From Sternotherus odoratus (lineage: Eukaryota > Chordata > Testudines > Kinosternidae), in assembly GCA_032164245.1 (NCBI GenBank), contig JAVMKO010000021.1:10112285-10176284 (forward strand): a stretch of DNA of 64,000 nucleotides, written 5' to 3'. Positions 21,210 through 32,023 of this stretch are shown here, one piece after another. The notes beneath the pieces are model-generated. The model had not been told where the DNA came from. It saw only the letters and a program-made list of their open reading frames with translations, and did not search any database. Numbering within the stretch: position 1 is the first letter of the stretch; the number at the start of each line of letters is the position of its first letter. Position numbers and translations under genes: made by a program.

Positions 21210-21430
21210 AAGACGTGATTCACACACTGCGTTTAGTTAGCAATTCAGCTAACAGTTTGTAATTCAGGCACGACCCTGATTGCATCCGAATGCTACTTTA
21301 TTTCTTCTCTGCCGCTTGCATTCTGAGCACTAATTATGCCTCTTTGGATGCTAATTGCTTTCCAGCCCTCCATCGCTGTCTTTCTCTAGCAACATTTATT
21401 TTCCATGCATCTGTGTGTTTAATATAAGAG
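21210..21430. promoter_or_regulatory. AT-rich island, candidate conserved noncoding element
   Basis: 'gtttagttagcaattcagctaac', 'gcactaattatgcctc' and 'gatgctaattgctttcc' give clustered ATTA/TAAT cores over about 200 bases, next to a GC-rich region. Composition-based inference only. Confidence 0.35.
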
Positions 21431-21938
21431 AGGAGGAGGAGGAGGGGCCTGGGCAGGGCTGAGCCCTGGCCAACTTCAATAGGACAGATCTAGCCTAGCC
21501 TGCTTCCCAGACCCCTCTGGTACCAGTGGGGGCAGCTCTGCCACGTTGCCAATGCATGAACCACTCCCTGCATCGCAGCCGCCTTCCCTGCTGCTCTCGG
21601 CAATGCTCTGCCAGCCGTGCCACCAATTTATCTCCTGCCCCTTTGCCCCATAGCCAGCTTCTCTATATAACTGGCACCCCCACCAGTGCCCTCCCCTTCT
21701 AAAGAGGTGCCCACTCCCCATCTCTCCCGCACGATCTGCCATGCCACTCACACTTCATCTCTGCCAGCACGGCCCCCGTTCTCCCAGTGGCACCCCCCCT
21801 GCCCTAATCACTGACCCTACTATCTCAGTACAGAGCCAGTGGAGGGGTGCTGGACTGAGTGGTGGGGACCAGCATGGGGGGGCTCAGTAAGGGGTGCTCT
21901 CTGCTCTGGGTCAGTGCTGACCCCAGTGCCCCAGCGTG
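21431..21938. other. Noncoding, nothing recognised
   Basis: A (GAG)n-like purine run lies at about 21430-21446. No other feature was found. Confidence 0.4.
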
Positions 21939-21952
21939 GCAGTAGGGGGCGC
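21939..21952 (+). promoter_or_regulatory. CTCF-like motif
   Basis: GCAGTAGGGGGCGC matches CCASYAGRKGGCRS at 13 of 14 positions (the first base differs). This is among the better CTCF-type cores in the window. Confidence 0.5.
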
Positions 21953-22924
21953 TGTGCTGTGGGGCACTGTCTTGGATTACACCTATAACCGAGATCTTAG
22001 CTACTCCTGGCCATTAACTATTTCCTGGTGCTTTTCATACAGTAAGTGACGTCAGGCCCCGTGTCCTTGTTAAATCCCAGCTTGGGTCATTGCCGTCTGC
22101 ATCCTCCCATCAGCAGTTTCACCTGGAGATGGCAATCTTGTACCACTGCTGTGCCGAGCTGCTGGGTGGGGCGTCTGCCCCCCAACCAGCCGCTACCAAA
22201 TCAGAATGACATGAGGGGATGCTGGTGCACACACAGCGGTCTGTCTGCCAGTTTGTTAAACTGCAATAATACCCTTGCTTTCCCCTGTTAAATTACAGGT
22301 TTCCTATGCAACAAATAAGAACCTTTCCCTATTTCCACTGACAGCTCCGCTCTCCTCCCTGTCTTCCAAGCCCATAATCTTGGTGTAATCTCGGCCCTCT
22401 TTCCTCCCCGCACATCCAGTCCGTCACTCTCCGATTTCAAAACCCCGACTCGCTCTTCTCCAATGGCTTGCTCAGTTATTTAGGTGGCCAGGAAAGCTTT
22501 GCAGGGAGCAGGGAACATGGACTTCCACAACATGTGGGAACGCCTCATGGCCGACCTTCTATTAGCTCGGACGCTCTACCAGTAGCTTCCTCCTCCGGCC
22601 CCGAAGACGAGCACAGCAAAGCTCCAAACCGTCATCCCTTCCCCCACCAAAAGTGGGTCCAGTCATGTCTCTCTCCCACCTTCTTTCTCTCTTTCCCATG
22701 TATAATTCACCTCTTATTTATAGGGGCGACAATAAAGCACCGGCAGCCCGCGGATACAGAACCACGCCCTCTCAGAGTGGCGCTGTTGGTAACGCTGCAC
22801 CCACAGGTGGGTTGTCGGCAACAGATGCAACCTGGGATGTCTGATCTCAAAGGAGGAGCCTGAGTGAGAACTAGGCTAGGCTAGGCTGTAGCAGACTCGT
22901 CAATCTCTATGCTGGGCCCTGCCA

Positions 22925-22978
22925 CCACTAGAGGGAGACAGAGCACCATCCTCGGGGATAAGCAGCACCCCCTACTGG
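22925..22978. promoter_or_regulatory. Convergent pair of CTCF-like motifs
   Basis: On the plus strand 22925-22938 reads CCACTAGAGGGAGA (12 of 14 against CCASYAGRKGGCRS). On the minus strand 22965-22978 reads CCAGTAGGGGGTGC (13 of 14). The two cores point toward each other 26 bases apart. It may derive from one repeat. Confidence 0.4.
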
Positions 22979-23005
22979 TGAGAATGGAAAGCCAGGTGAT
23001 TAGGG

Positions 23006-23332
23006 CAGTGGTTCTCAACCAGGGCGCCGGGGCAGGTTTCAGAGGGTCTGCCAAGCAGGACTGGCATTAGACTCACTGGGGCCCGGGGCAGAAAGCCAAA
23101 GCCCCACCGCGCAGGACTGCAGCCTGGGGCTGAAGCCAAACCTCAGCAATTTAGCTCTGTAGAGCCCCCTGTGGCGTGGGGCTCCAGGCAATTCCCCGGC
23201 TTGCTACCCCCTAACGCTGGCCTGGCTTTTCAATACAGAAAACCAGTTGTTGGGGCCCAGCTGGGCCGTGGAGTTTTTGAAGCATGTTGCGGGGCGAGGG
23301 GGGCTCAGAAGGAAAAAGGTTGAGAACCCCTG
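23006..23332. mobile_element. hAT-type nonautonomous DNA transposon
   Basis: The termini are CAGTGGTTCTCAACC and GGTTGAGAACCCCTG. The 8 bases outside, gattaggg (22998-23005) and gagtagag (23333-23340), match at 6 of 8 positions, consistent with a decayed 8-bp duplication. The interior ('ggcattagactcactggggcccgg' and similar) has no transposase frame. Its TIR differs from the CTCAAACT type at 501 and 4147, so it belongs to another family. Confidence 0.85.
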
Positions 23333-23340
23333 GAGTAGAG

Positions 23341-24265
23341 CACCTGCCTGGGGCTTATGGGAGCTGGCTTTGTGGTGTGCACCGTTTCCCCTCTCCTTGC
23401 CTTAGATTCACCCTCCGGAGAAGGGGAACCTGGTTTAGTTCCCCCGTGCGCAGGGGGTGCAGGGAGACTCCGTTCATATTTGCACTTTGCTTTGAGGTCC
23501 TTGGGAGCAAGGACTCTCTCGCTCTCTAGTGGCTGCCCTACAAAGAGATTCCAGGCCTTAATTCTGATGGAGCTCATAAGGCTGACTGTTAATTCAAGTG
23601 ATCAAGGCCTCTGCTTTTGGTGTCATAGGTCTCTGGTTCCATCCCTGCTCCTGGGGCCATTATGATGCCTGCCTTGCTATTCAGACAGTCACAGATTCAT
23701 TCCCTCTCCGCTCCTGGTAATTGACTGAACCGGGAGATCCCTCGGGAATGCCTGAGTCAATGCCGGGAAGCTCCCTGGACTAACTTGCCTAAGGAGACAT
23801 TGTCTCAGCTGCGTTCACCGAGCCTCGCTCAGCAGCGGTGTCACTGTATTGGAGGCAGGAGTGGATTCACAGCGAGCATCTACTGAGGGAGGCTGGGCAG
23901 GGATGGATTTCATGCTTCGGCCCCGGCGCACACAGGCGGTCTCCTTCCTTCCCAGTTACTGCGGGGAACTGGTCCCGGACAGATGGCCGGAAATCATTTC
24001 TATTGCATAGCAACAGATTGGGATATATAATTACAGAGTCGAGTGGAGGCTGCAACAGCTGTGACTCCCGATTCCGGGCGGCTCGCTTTCGGGTGCGGAT
24101 GGGAAACAAAACCGATAAGTCAAAGAGACGGGAAGGGAAACAACATGCAGAACAGAGCAACGCCTCCAGTTGTTCAGCCGGCAAGGTGCGGGTGCATGGG
24201 AGACAGACAGGCTAACGGGCAGGGACGGTGTGACAATACTTCCCACCCCCTCAAAGTGCTTTAGA
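23341..24265. other. Noncoding, nothing recognised
   Basis: No gene is seen. Short SINE-like words occur near 23495 ('ttgggagcaaggactctc'). Confidence 0.4.
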
Positions 24266-24269
24266 AACA

Positions 24270-24400
24270 TGAATGAAGTCAGCTGCGCAGTAGGAGGTAG
24301 GTCAGTGTCATCGTCCCTGTTTCATGAATGGGGAAATAGGCAGGGGGAGGTGAGAGACTTGTCCAAGCTCAGTGGCTGAGGGGGGAATAGAAACCACATC
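24270..24400 (-). repeat. MIR/CORE-type SINE, antisense
   Basis: 'gtccctgtttcatgaatggggaaatagg' and 'gtgagagacttgtccaagctcagtggc' follow the antisense core order. Confidence 0.6.
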
Positions 24401-24439
24401 TCACGATGACTCCTCCCTCATCTTGGGGTCTTCAGCCAC

Positions 24440-24660
24440 CAGTTCGGGTGCTAGCCTGGGAACTGGCTGACCCCTGTTCCAGTCTCTGCTCTGCCACAGA
24501 CTTTCTGTGGGACTTTGGACAAGTCATTTCATTTCTCTGCCTCGGGTCCCCATCTGAGCAATGGGAATAATAGCTCTTTGGGCCTTGCAGGGGCATCATG
24601 AAGATAAACGCACACAAGATTGTGAGGTGCTCAGATAGCTGAGTAACAGGGACCATGAGA
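24440..24660 (+). repeat. MIR/CORE-type SINE, sense
   Basis: 'tctctgctctgccacagac', 'gactttggacaagtcatttcatttctctgcctc' and 'catctgagcaatgggaataatag' followed by 'ttgtgaggtgctcagata' give a nearly complete sense SINE. Confidence 0.75.
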
Positions 24661-25099
24661 AATACCGGAGATGGGCCAGCGGCTCAGAGATGAACAGGCA
24701 GCAAATCACTGGCGCAGTGAGTTTGAATCTTCAAATACCATGGTGATGAGTGTGGTATCAACCCCTACTCGACAGATTCAGAGCTGGCTGCTCCGTTCAA
24801 TCGCCGCCTAATCAGACCAGGATGTCCAGAAGCAAATCATTTCTTTTAAAAATTGTACAACCTCCAGCCTCTCTTTAGACCCTTGGGTGATTCAATCGCT
24901 GGCTGCAGCCAGCCGCCCTGTTTGGTTAATAACACAACAGGTTGCTGTTCTGAATGGGATACCATTCAAAAGGAGCCTCGGCCTTGCTCTAATTAGGAGC
25001 TGGGGGCAGCCCAAAGCCGGGGCCCTCAGACAGGGCTGCAGGGAGCAAGACACGGTTGTGATTGTACAGGAGAAGCGAGAGGCCTCCAATGAGACTGGG

Positions 25100-25215
25100 T
25101 TCTGTATGGATGCTCAGTAAGTCAGTTCCTGCCCCAAAGCGCCTCCAGGCTGAATAGACAAGCCAGACCAAGGAGTTTTTCTTAGCCTCATTTTCCAGAC
25201 CGGGACCCACGGAAC
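25100..25215 (-). repeat. SINE tail fragment, antisense
   Basis: 'agttcctgccccaaagcgcctccaggctgaatagacaagccagac' is the antisense tail of the same SINE family as at 17790. Confidence 0.55.
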
Positions 25216-27220
25216 GGAGAAACGGGGGGGGGCTACGGTCCCAATCCAGCCGGCGCGTTGGGGAGCAGTGAAGTTCCGGTGATGATCCGGCTGCAAGAGT
25301 CGCAGCTGGAGCGGAGCCGTTGCCCAGAGAGCTGGGAATTTATTCCAGGTCTCCGTCCAGAGCCCTGGCTCCAAAATCATCTTCTGTCCCTCCCAGGTGG
25401 GTCCCCGGAAGATAGAGAAAAAGATCAACCACTTATTTCCACCGATGGGCTAGGGAGGGACCCGAGCAAATGAAAGGCCACGGTTCTGAAGACACAAGGG
25501 CCCGGAATCTCAAAGGTATTTAGCTGGCTAATTCCCCCGGCTTGGGGAGCCCTGCTGTCCCGTAGCATCAACACGCCTGCGTTTACGCCTTGCCTTTGCA
25601 AAAGCCCCTTCCGAGCAGGTACAGTCCTCGGTCCCCTTCCTCAAGCCCAGCTTGAGACTTCTTGGATGCGGCCGGCCGCAGAGGGGAGCAGCCAGCAAGC
25701 ACGCAGCAGGTGAAACCGAGAGAGCCTTGCAGGGAAGACAAGGGGAGATCTGCCCTCTTCCGCTAATGCACAGACCTCTCCGAGGCAGAGCCGGGGAGCA
25801 AACCCATGGCATTCCCTCCGTACTTCCGCGGAGGTACCAAGCGTGAGCTGATAATGACCCCCCCCGAGATAGGCCAAACCGCGTATTTCGGCCTAAGCTG
25901 CTTCCCCGCAGCCCGTGGTCCCAGGCCATTGGCGCGGGAGTTGGAGATGCACCCCCCACCCCGTCGCATGCAAGGTTGTGCGTCTACGAGCCCTTCGTTG
26001 TGCTGCCCCCGTTGCCTGGGAGGGGCTGTCGTTTCCTGATCAGGGCGCTGAGGTGTGAGCTTTCTGCTCAGGAGAGCCGGGTGCTGGGCCTGCCCTTGCT
26101 TGGGATCTCACCCAAATCGGGCCGCCCCTCCCTTCCCCCAGCGTGGGAGAGCGAGACATGCGAGGGTGCAGTTTCCTAGCAGTGAGACTCGGTGTCGACT
26201 ATTGGTGTGACTGGCTGGGCAAGGCGGTAACAGAACCTGGCGGAGGAGGCAGACACGGGTCATTGTCCCAGCGGGGGGCCCAGTGTCCCCTCTGTGTTAT
26301 GATGGCGTAAGTCTGGAATCGTTCCACCAGTCAGGGACGTGACTCTGGGTTTGCACCCGCGTAATTCAGAGCAGCATCTGACCCTGGCTCTCGGCCTCCT
26401 TTCGCTGTTAGCGCTCTCTGCAGTCACCCTTTAGCAGCTTGCTCTCAGCTCTCCTAGCCTGCCTGGGGACCGAGACCATGAGACCCTGAGTCAAACCCGG
26501 GCCGGCCCCTATGCCACTGTGAGGTGAGATTTTGTATTGGCCCCTAGGGACAAGGCTGAGCTCTTGCAACTCATTGCACAGGTGGCCTAAGCTAAGATGT
26601 GAACCTAGCTCCCCAAAGGGGCATTGCTCATGCCTAATAGCCCACAACAAGCCTCTCTGTCTTACCCTCACCGTGAAATACTTCACGAGGAATTCCTGTA
26701 CTTGTGAAATGGATCCAGATCTCAGGGGAACGTCCAGGGGAGCAGCCTGCTGAAAAGGACAAAAGCACAGCGCAGTCACTCCTGTCAGGCCTGGTTATAG
26801 CCTCGAACGTCCCTCTGCAAGGGGGAGCCCCCTTCGCCGGCTTTACAGCGCGCCTGGGCTGCAGTCTGGGCTCCTCTGGGTCACAGGGGAAGCGGTAATA
26901 AAACTGACAAGATTTTATTGGGTGGGTAATTGATTAGAACAGCCTGAGCTGCGGCAGCTGCCGCCACACCTGAGCAAATCAATTAGCGATTGGACGGTGT
27001 GGTCAGAAACCTCAACGGGGAGGCAGGTGCTGGATGCGAAACGGCGGCTCAGCCCAAATTCTCAGCAGATAAGCCCCTTAAACTGGGGTTTCCAGGATGT
27101 AAGGAGATTGATTCCTGAGAACCAAAGCACTGTGGGGCCTGATTCTCATGTGACAAGTCCACTGACGTCTGCAATTCAAGTCCCCTTTGTGCCTCAGTTT
27201 CCCCACCCACCCTTTGGCTT
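25216..27220. other. Noncoding, nothing firmly assigned
   Basis: No gene is seen. A weak copy of the 'ctcaaaggtatttag' dispersed motif lies at 25508. 26890-27000 is AT-richer with two CAATTAG/TTGATTAG cores and may be regulatory, without proof. Confidence 0.4.
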
Positions 27221-27224
27221 TGTC

Positions 27225-27470
27225 TTCACTGCAAAATGAGGTGGTTTGTACAGCAGAGTAGCTATCTTTAGATATATGCCCAGTGGAGACATGGCACAGA
27301 TAGTGTCTACCCAGATGACTAGTTGAGGTCTATATTACACCCCTCCACACACTTGGGGTTTCCCTGGCATGGCTCTATCAGGGTGAAAAGAACAGTGCCT
27401 TCTTCCACGGGGCTTTCACAGCAAGATTCCTCATTCCATTCGCTAACCCACCTATTCTAACCTTGCAGTG
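27225..27470. repeat. Possible foldback repeat fragment
   Basis: It starts 'gtcttcactgcaaaatgaggtgg', which resembles the turtle repeat beginning 'gtctacactgcaa'. It is strongly diverged and the boundaries are estimates. Confidence 0.3.
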
Positions 27471-28784
27471 AAGAAACAGCCTTTGTCTGTCACTTCTAAC
27501 TGGATCGTGAGCAGCTCAAGGCAGGGCCCGTCTCTCCCTATGTGTCTGTGCCGTGCCTGGCCCGATCCTGGCTGGACTTTCCAGGCTCTCGGCAGTGGAG
27601 TTTGCGGGAGCAGCCGAGCCCGGGGAATGCGCCTGTCTGCGCCCGCAGGCGACGTGTGTGGGGCTGCGCGTTCCGGTAGAGACCAGAGAAGCCCCGGAGC
27701 GAACCGTGGAGGTTCCATTGCTGTTGCGTTTTGTTTTAATTTTACCCAAACCGACCTTCGTTTTGTACCAAAGCCACCCAGAGGCTGCAGGTGTTTTGCC
27801 TCCAAAGGCAAGGGGTTTATTTTCGGTTGGGGAAGCGAAAACAGCCCGTTAGATCAGCAAGCGCTGGTAGCTGACTGTGATACCAGGGGGCTGACCCTGA
27901 GCTCCACGGATGACTTACCCAGGTGGGAATTCAGCTCCTCTAACACAACCCCCCCTTTTCAAGCATCTTTGCCAAGGAGGGTAAATTACGCGATAAGGTA
28001 ATAATTGATGGGCTCCTCTGTAGCGGGAGAAAGGTTCCTTGAGTGAAGCCATGATTACAGCCCTCTTAAGCTGTTAAAGGAGCTCTGGGGAAGCCAGGCA
28101 CACATTACTGATTGCACTCCTAAAAGGTAAAGACTCTGCACTTTGTTGAAGGGGCTGGGGAAGAGGAGGATCCTCCCCAGCCAAGGTCGAGGAACCAAAC
28201 AGGTGTGAGACCAGCTGCCCTCTTGCAGAGCAAATCAAGCCTCCTGGAGAGCTTCTTTGAAGATGGAGTGGGAGGTTGAGGAGAAGGAGCAGGGGGAGGG
28301 AGACCTGAACTGTGCTGTTTTCTGTGCCTTGTCCCCGATCCCAGGCAGGCTGGGGGTAGGCCCGGGACCCTGGCATCCTGCCGTCATTCAGTGCTATTGT
28401 CTCTGCTTGATGAGTAGGGTGTTTCCAGGGTAGTTGTTGCGAAGGGGTCGGTGTGTGACCTCCATCCCTTTAAGATCTGCCATGATGCCAACCCCTGAGA
28501 GCAGGGAGGCGTTCTCAGGTCTGCACCGTAGCTGTGGTATACCCCAGGGGTACAACAGAGCTCATCAGCTCCTGTCCCCCATAAACCCCTCTGAACCTCC
28601 TACAACTCTTGAGGGAGAACTTCAAGGGCTAGGCCCCTTTTAACAAACGAGGGTCCTAATCCGGCTCCCTGTGCAACCCCCCAACTTTGGATGGCCGTGT
28701 GGAGTGGGGCCGGAGGCCTCCCAATAGATGGGGGAAGTGATTTGCTCAGGGAGTCTGGGGCACAGCTGGGGCTAGGACGCAGGT
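27471..28784. other. Noncoding; SINE tail remnant at the left
   Basis: 27500-27590 ('gagcagctcaaggcagggcccgtctctccctatgtgtctg') is a sense SINE tail. The rest has no recognised gene or repeat. Confidence 0.4.
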
Positions 28785-28842
28785 TTGTTGTTGTTGTTCC
28801 CGTTTATTAGGGTAGTGCCTAAGGGCCAGCCAAGGTCGGGGT
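28785..28842 (-). repeat. SINE tail interrupted by LTR copy C
   Basis: 'ttgttgttgttcccgtttattagggtagtgcctaagggcc' is the antisense (TTG/TTA)n tail and start of a MIR/CORE-like SINE. The sequence stops where LTR copy C begins, suggesting the LTR inserted into the SINE. Confidence 0.55.
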
Positions 28843-29477
28843 TGTCACGGAGTGCCCGGGCGATGGTCCGGAACCGCTCCCTAGGAAGCCAGACCAGACC
28901 TCGGGTGAAGGGCCCCTTCTCCGTACACAGCCTGTTTCCAAGGCTAGGAGCTTCACGGGTCCCCACTTCCATCTTCCTGGGTCTGACCTTGGAGCATTCA
29001 GCACCTTCTGCCCCTCCGTGTGCTTCCCCCAGCAAGCCCACCTGGGCGGGGTCCTGAGGGAGCCCATGGATTCTGCACCCCAAATCCACAGTCAAACGTG
29101 ACTCTCAGCCAGCCAGTAAAACAGAGGTTTATTCTATGACTTCTATCTGGTCTAACCCAGACCATACAGCGAGCGTGAGCCCTCGGCTGGATCCATTTTG
29201 GGAGCCAGAGAGCGAGATAGCTCCTCTGTCTCCCTGCCTGACTCCAGCCAACATCAGACTCAAAACCCCCTCTACAGCCCCTCCTTCCTGCATTCCTTTC
29301 CCGGGCAGGTCAGGTGACCTCCCTTCTCCTCCTGGGGCCAAGTTACAGCTTCACTTATGGACACCTGCAGAGAGACTGTGCTTTGCATCAGCTACACATT
29401 CCTATCCCCTCACATAGACGCTCAAGAAATGCACAGGGGAAACTGAGGCACACACACAGTATTCCTACTCCGTCACA
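28843..29477 (-). mobile_element. Solo LTR copy C
   Basis: A complete 635-bp copy from TGTCACGGAGTGCCC to CTACTCCGTCACA with 11-bp imperfect inverted termini. The flanks are ggggt on the left and ggggg on the right, a possible 5-bp duplication with one change. TTTATT at 29128-29133 gives AATAAA on the minus strand, and the minus strand ends with the TGTGACGGAGT...GACA order of an LTR. No coding interior adjoins it. Confidence 0.85.
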
Positions 29478-30245
29478 GGGGGTTGGGTGATTGAGGGGGA
29501 AAAGGGGGAGCTAGAGGAAAGACTGAGAAAATGGGAAGCGGAAGCAGGGGAGAGAGGAAGGGACGTAGCGGTAAACGCGGCCCGAGCCATGGAAGGGCAG
29601 CAGGCTGTGATGAGACTAACTCCAGCCAGGGAGGCAGGCGGTCACGGGAGGGGGGGGGGAGCGCACCGGCTGCAGGTTTCTCATTTCCAGGCCCACACTG
29701 CTCCTGCTGGATGGTACTTTCCAAATATGTTTATTTTGCAGATAATTAAACTGCAGTTACCTCACAAATGCCGCTAACGAAGCAATTAGCGGGAGAGGAG
29801 GACGGCACGCTGAGAGGTGGCCTGCTGTTGGCCAAACAAAGCATTGGTTATCAGGCCAATCGGCTCGATGCCTTGGAATGAAGTTTTCAGGCTTTGACCG
29901 ACGGAGCCAAGGGGAGGAGGGTACAAAGCACGGGTCACCTCGGCCTCTGTAGGCGCTTGGCCTCTCTGAGGCTCCTCCGTTCAGCAAAGGCTTTCGGGGA
30001 ATTGTCTCATGCAGTAGCGGTCTGGCAGCTGTGTCTTGAAGATCACCGCGCTCTGGGTCCGATGGGTCATCGGCTGCAGGGAGCTGCAAAGGCCCTCGGG
30101 CTACCCGCCTCTCTACAGTAACTGGCACGGTTGTGCCCAGCAGCTGAGAACTTCCCCTCCCTTTGTCCTGGGGGAGCTGGATGCTTGGTCCTGCCAGCAC
30201 ATGTGCCAAAGGGTGGAACCGAGGCATTGGAGAGGAAGGATGGGT
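29478..30245. other. Noncoding, nothing recognised
   Basis: No gene is seen. A poly-G run lies at about 29650-29660. An AT-rich patch at 29720-29790 with AATTA cores could be regulatory. Confidence 0.4.
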
Positions 30246-30249
30246 TAGG

Positions 30250-30565
30250 GCTAGGGGGGCTGCTTCTAACTCAAGAGCCCAGGGTTCAATTCTTCCCCTC
30301 TCCCAGATTGAATCTGTGACGGTGGACAAAGCACTTAGGCCCAGATCTTCGGAGATGTTCAGGCTCCTCGCTTCCCTTGAAATCCTTAATCTCTCTGGGT
30401 TAGGTGCCTAACTCCCACTGGTTTTAATGGGCATTAGGTGCCGCCATATGTATGGAAAGCTGGGTTTCTGTGCCTCAGTTCCCCCTCTGAACCATGAAGA
30501 TAACCGCCCTGGGCTACCTCACAGGGGTGTGGTGAGGATAAAGACACCAAACATTGTGAGGTGGC
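30250..30565 (+). repeat. MIR/CORE-type SINE with embedded dispersed motif
   Basis: 'ctcaagagcccagggttcaattcttcc' (SINE 5' part) and 'tttctgtgcctcagttccccctctg...aagataaccgccc' (3' part) flank 'cccagatcttcggagatgttcaggctcc...gttaggtgcctaactccc'. The last is the dispersed motif also seen near 120, 7170 and 25510. Confidence 0.55.
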
Positions 30566-30568
30566 AAT

Positions 30569-30801
30569 AGGGTGGCCACTTTTTTAATGGCAGGGAACTG
30601 GACTCCAGAGGCCACGCCCCCTGCCCCGCCTCTTCCCCCATGCCTCACCTCTTGCTCCGCCTCTTCCCCCCCAAGGCTCCGCCCCTGCTCTGCTTCTTCC
30701 CTGGTCAAAAAAACTGGGCATCCGGACTTGTCAAATGGCACCCGGACAAACAAGCCGAAATCTGGACTGTCCGGGTGAAAACCAGACGGGTGGCCACCCA
30801 T
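30569..30801. mobile_element. Foldback MITE with GGGTGGCCAC termini
   Basis: The left end is AGGGTGGCCACT (30569-30580) and the right end is GGGTGGCCACCCA (30788-30800), so the ends are inverted repeats. The interior has several 'tccggac' and 'cccggaca' words, characteristic of a turtle nonautonomous element. No target duplication was confirmed. Confidence 0.65.
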
Positions 30802-31230
30802 CTAGGTAATGGGGAGCAGCTAAATACCTCGGACAGATAGAAATCGACCAGACAAGTCAGCTGTGCACCCGCTGCGGGATCAGGAAATGGGAGGTCTCGG
30901 TGAGGGGTCTGCAGGGGCTGCTGAGCTGGGAATCACAGCACTGTAGATCGTACCTGGGCGCCGTGAAGCCGACCCTCCTTCTTTGGTTTAGCAGCTCCTC
31001 TCCGACGGGTTTGCCCTCTAATGCAGATTCCTCGGACTCAGCACTTCAGGCCTTTGAAGCTTCTTGTTAAATTGCATCGATTTCCCGAGCTGAGAGGAGG
31101 AAGCTTATTTTTAAGGGCAATTAAGCAGCAGCGGCTGAAGCGCCCCTTCCTTGCGAGGAGCGACCTCGCTGCCTGATGACGCAGCTATTGCCAGGAAAGT
31201 GGAATGGGTGGGAGTGAACTGAGGTGTTAG
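30802..31230. other. Noncoding, nothing recognised
   Basis: No gene or clear repeat is seen. 31060-31130 is AT-richer. Confidence 0.4.
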
Positions 31231-31684
31231 CAACAAACTGTGAGGGTTGGGGTGGAGACGGGACTGGGAGAGAGAATGTGTCAGACCCAGGGCCTAAGCC
31301 CTAAGAGTAGGGTGCTCACTACTGACACCTGTTGGTGAACACAGAGAAGGGTGGCTCAGAGTTGCTTGAGAATTGTAGATGGAGAGGGGAGAGCTCTGTG
31401 TTGCCATCTGTTGGTGAGCAAGGGGAAATGACTGATTGGGCCAGGCCTCATTTGCATTTCACTTATCTGACAGTTTGGTTAAAATACAGCTAGGTTTTGA
31501 GTTTGGGGGCAATAAAATACAGTTAACCCAGTTGAGAAATAGAAGGACAAGAGACAGGCATGAGATATGCCTGGGGTAAAGGGGTCACTGTGAGCAAGAC
31601 AATAGTTAGACAGAGTTGGGTAAGAGCTTGGGAAGGGGACTAAGAACAGAAAAAACAATGGATTTTTGCTTTTGGCTGATTGTG

Positions 31685-31725
<41 letters not shown>

Positions 31726-32023
31726 TGGTGGTAATGACCCTGCTTAAGGTTGTGGATTCTAGCAGTTCATCTCCAAAAAACTTTGTGTGCAGGAGTCTGT
31801 GAGGGAGCAGGTGGTGCTGAGTCAAGAGACGGTGCAGAGTGTGGTTAGGCTGAAGATAGAGAGCAGCAGCAGCTGCCAAAGATGCTGACACAGGTCTCCT
31901 TATCTAGTAATTAAAGTAAAAATCACTTCAACTGCTAGCAGAACCCTGGTGTGGCTGGGGATGGACCTTCAGAGGGATCTTCAGAAATCTAGTTTCCACC
32001 CATCCAGGACAACAAACTGTGAG
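31231..32023. mobile_element. Possible insertion flanked by 14-bp direct repeats
   Basis: The 14-mer caacaaactgtgag occurs at 31231-31244 and again at 32010-32023. The enclosed 765 bases are AT-richer than the surroundings, contain AATAAA near 31510 on the plus strand and a 39-base T tract, and match no repeat I recognise. The 14-bp repeats could be a target duplication. The poly-A (minus strand) is not next to either repeat, so a simple retroposed copy does not fit and a nested or composite element is more likely. Confidence 0.4.
31686..31724 (-). repeat. Homopolymer T(39), poly(A) on the minus strand
   Basis: An uninterrupted run of 39 T, by far the longest homopolymer in the window. Such pure runs are usually young. 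It creates a Lys-run in a minus-strand frame (31640-31891) that should not be taken as a gene. Confidence 0.95.

Noticed and set aside
31640..31891. Minus-strand frame ending in a run of about 13 lysines
   Set aside because: The lysines are the T(39) tract read as AAA codons. There is no family motif, and the frame starts in unassigned repeat-like sequence.
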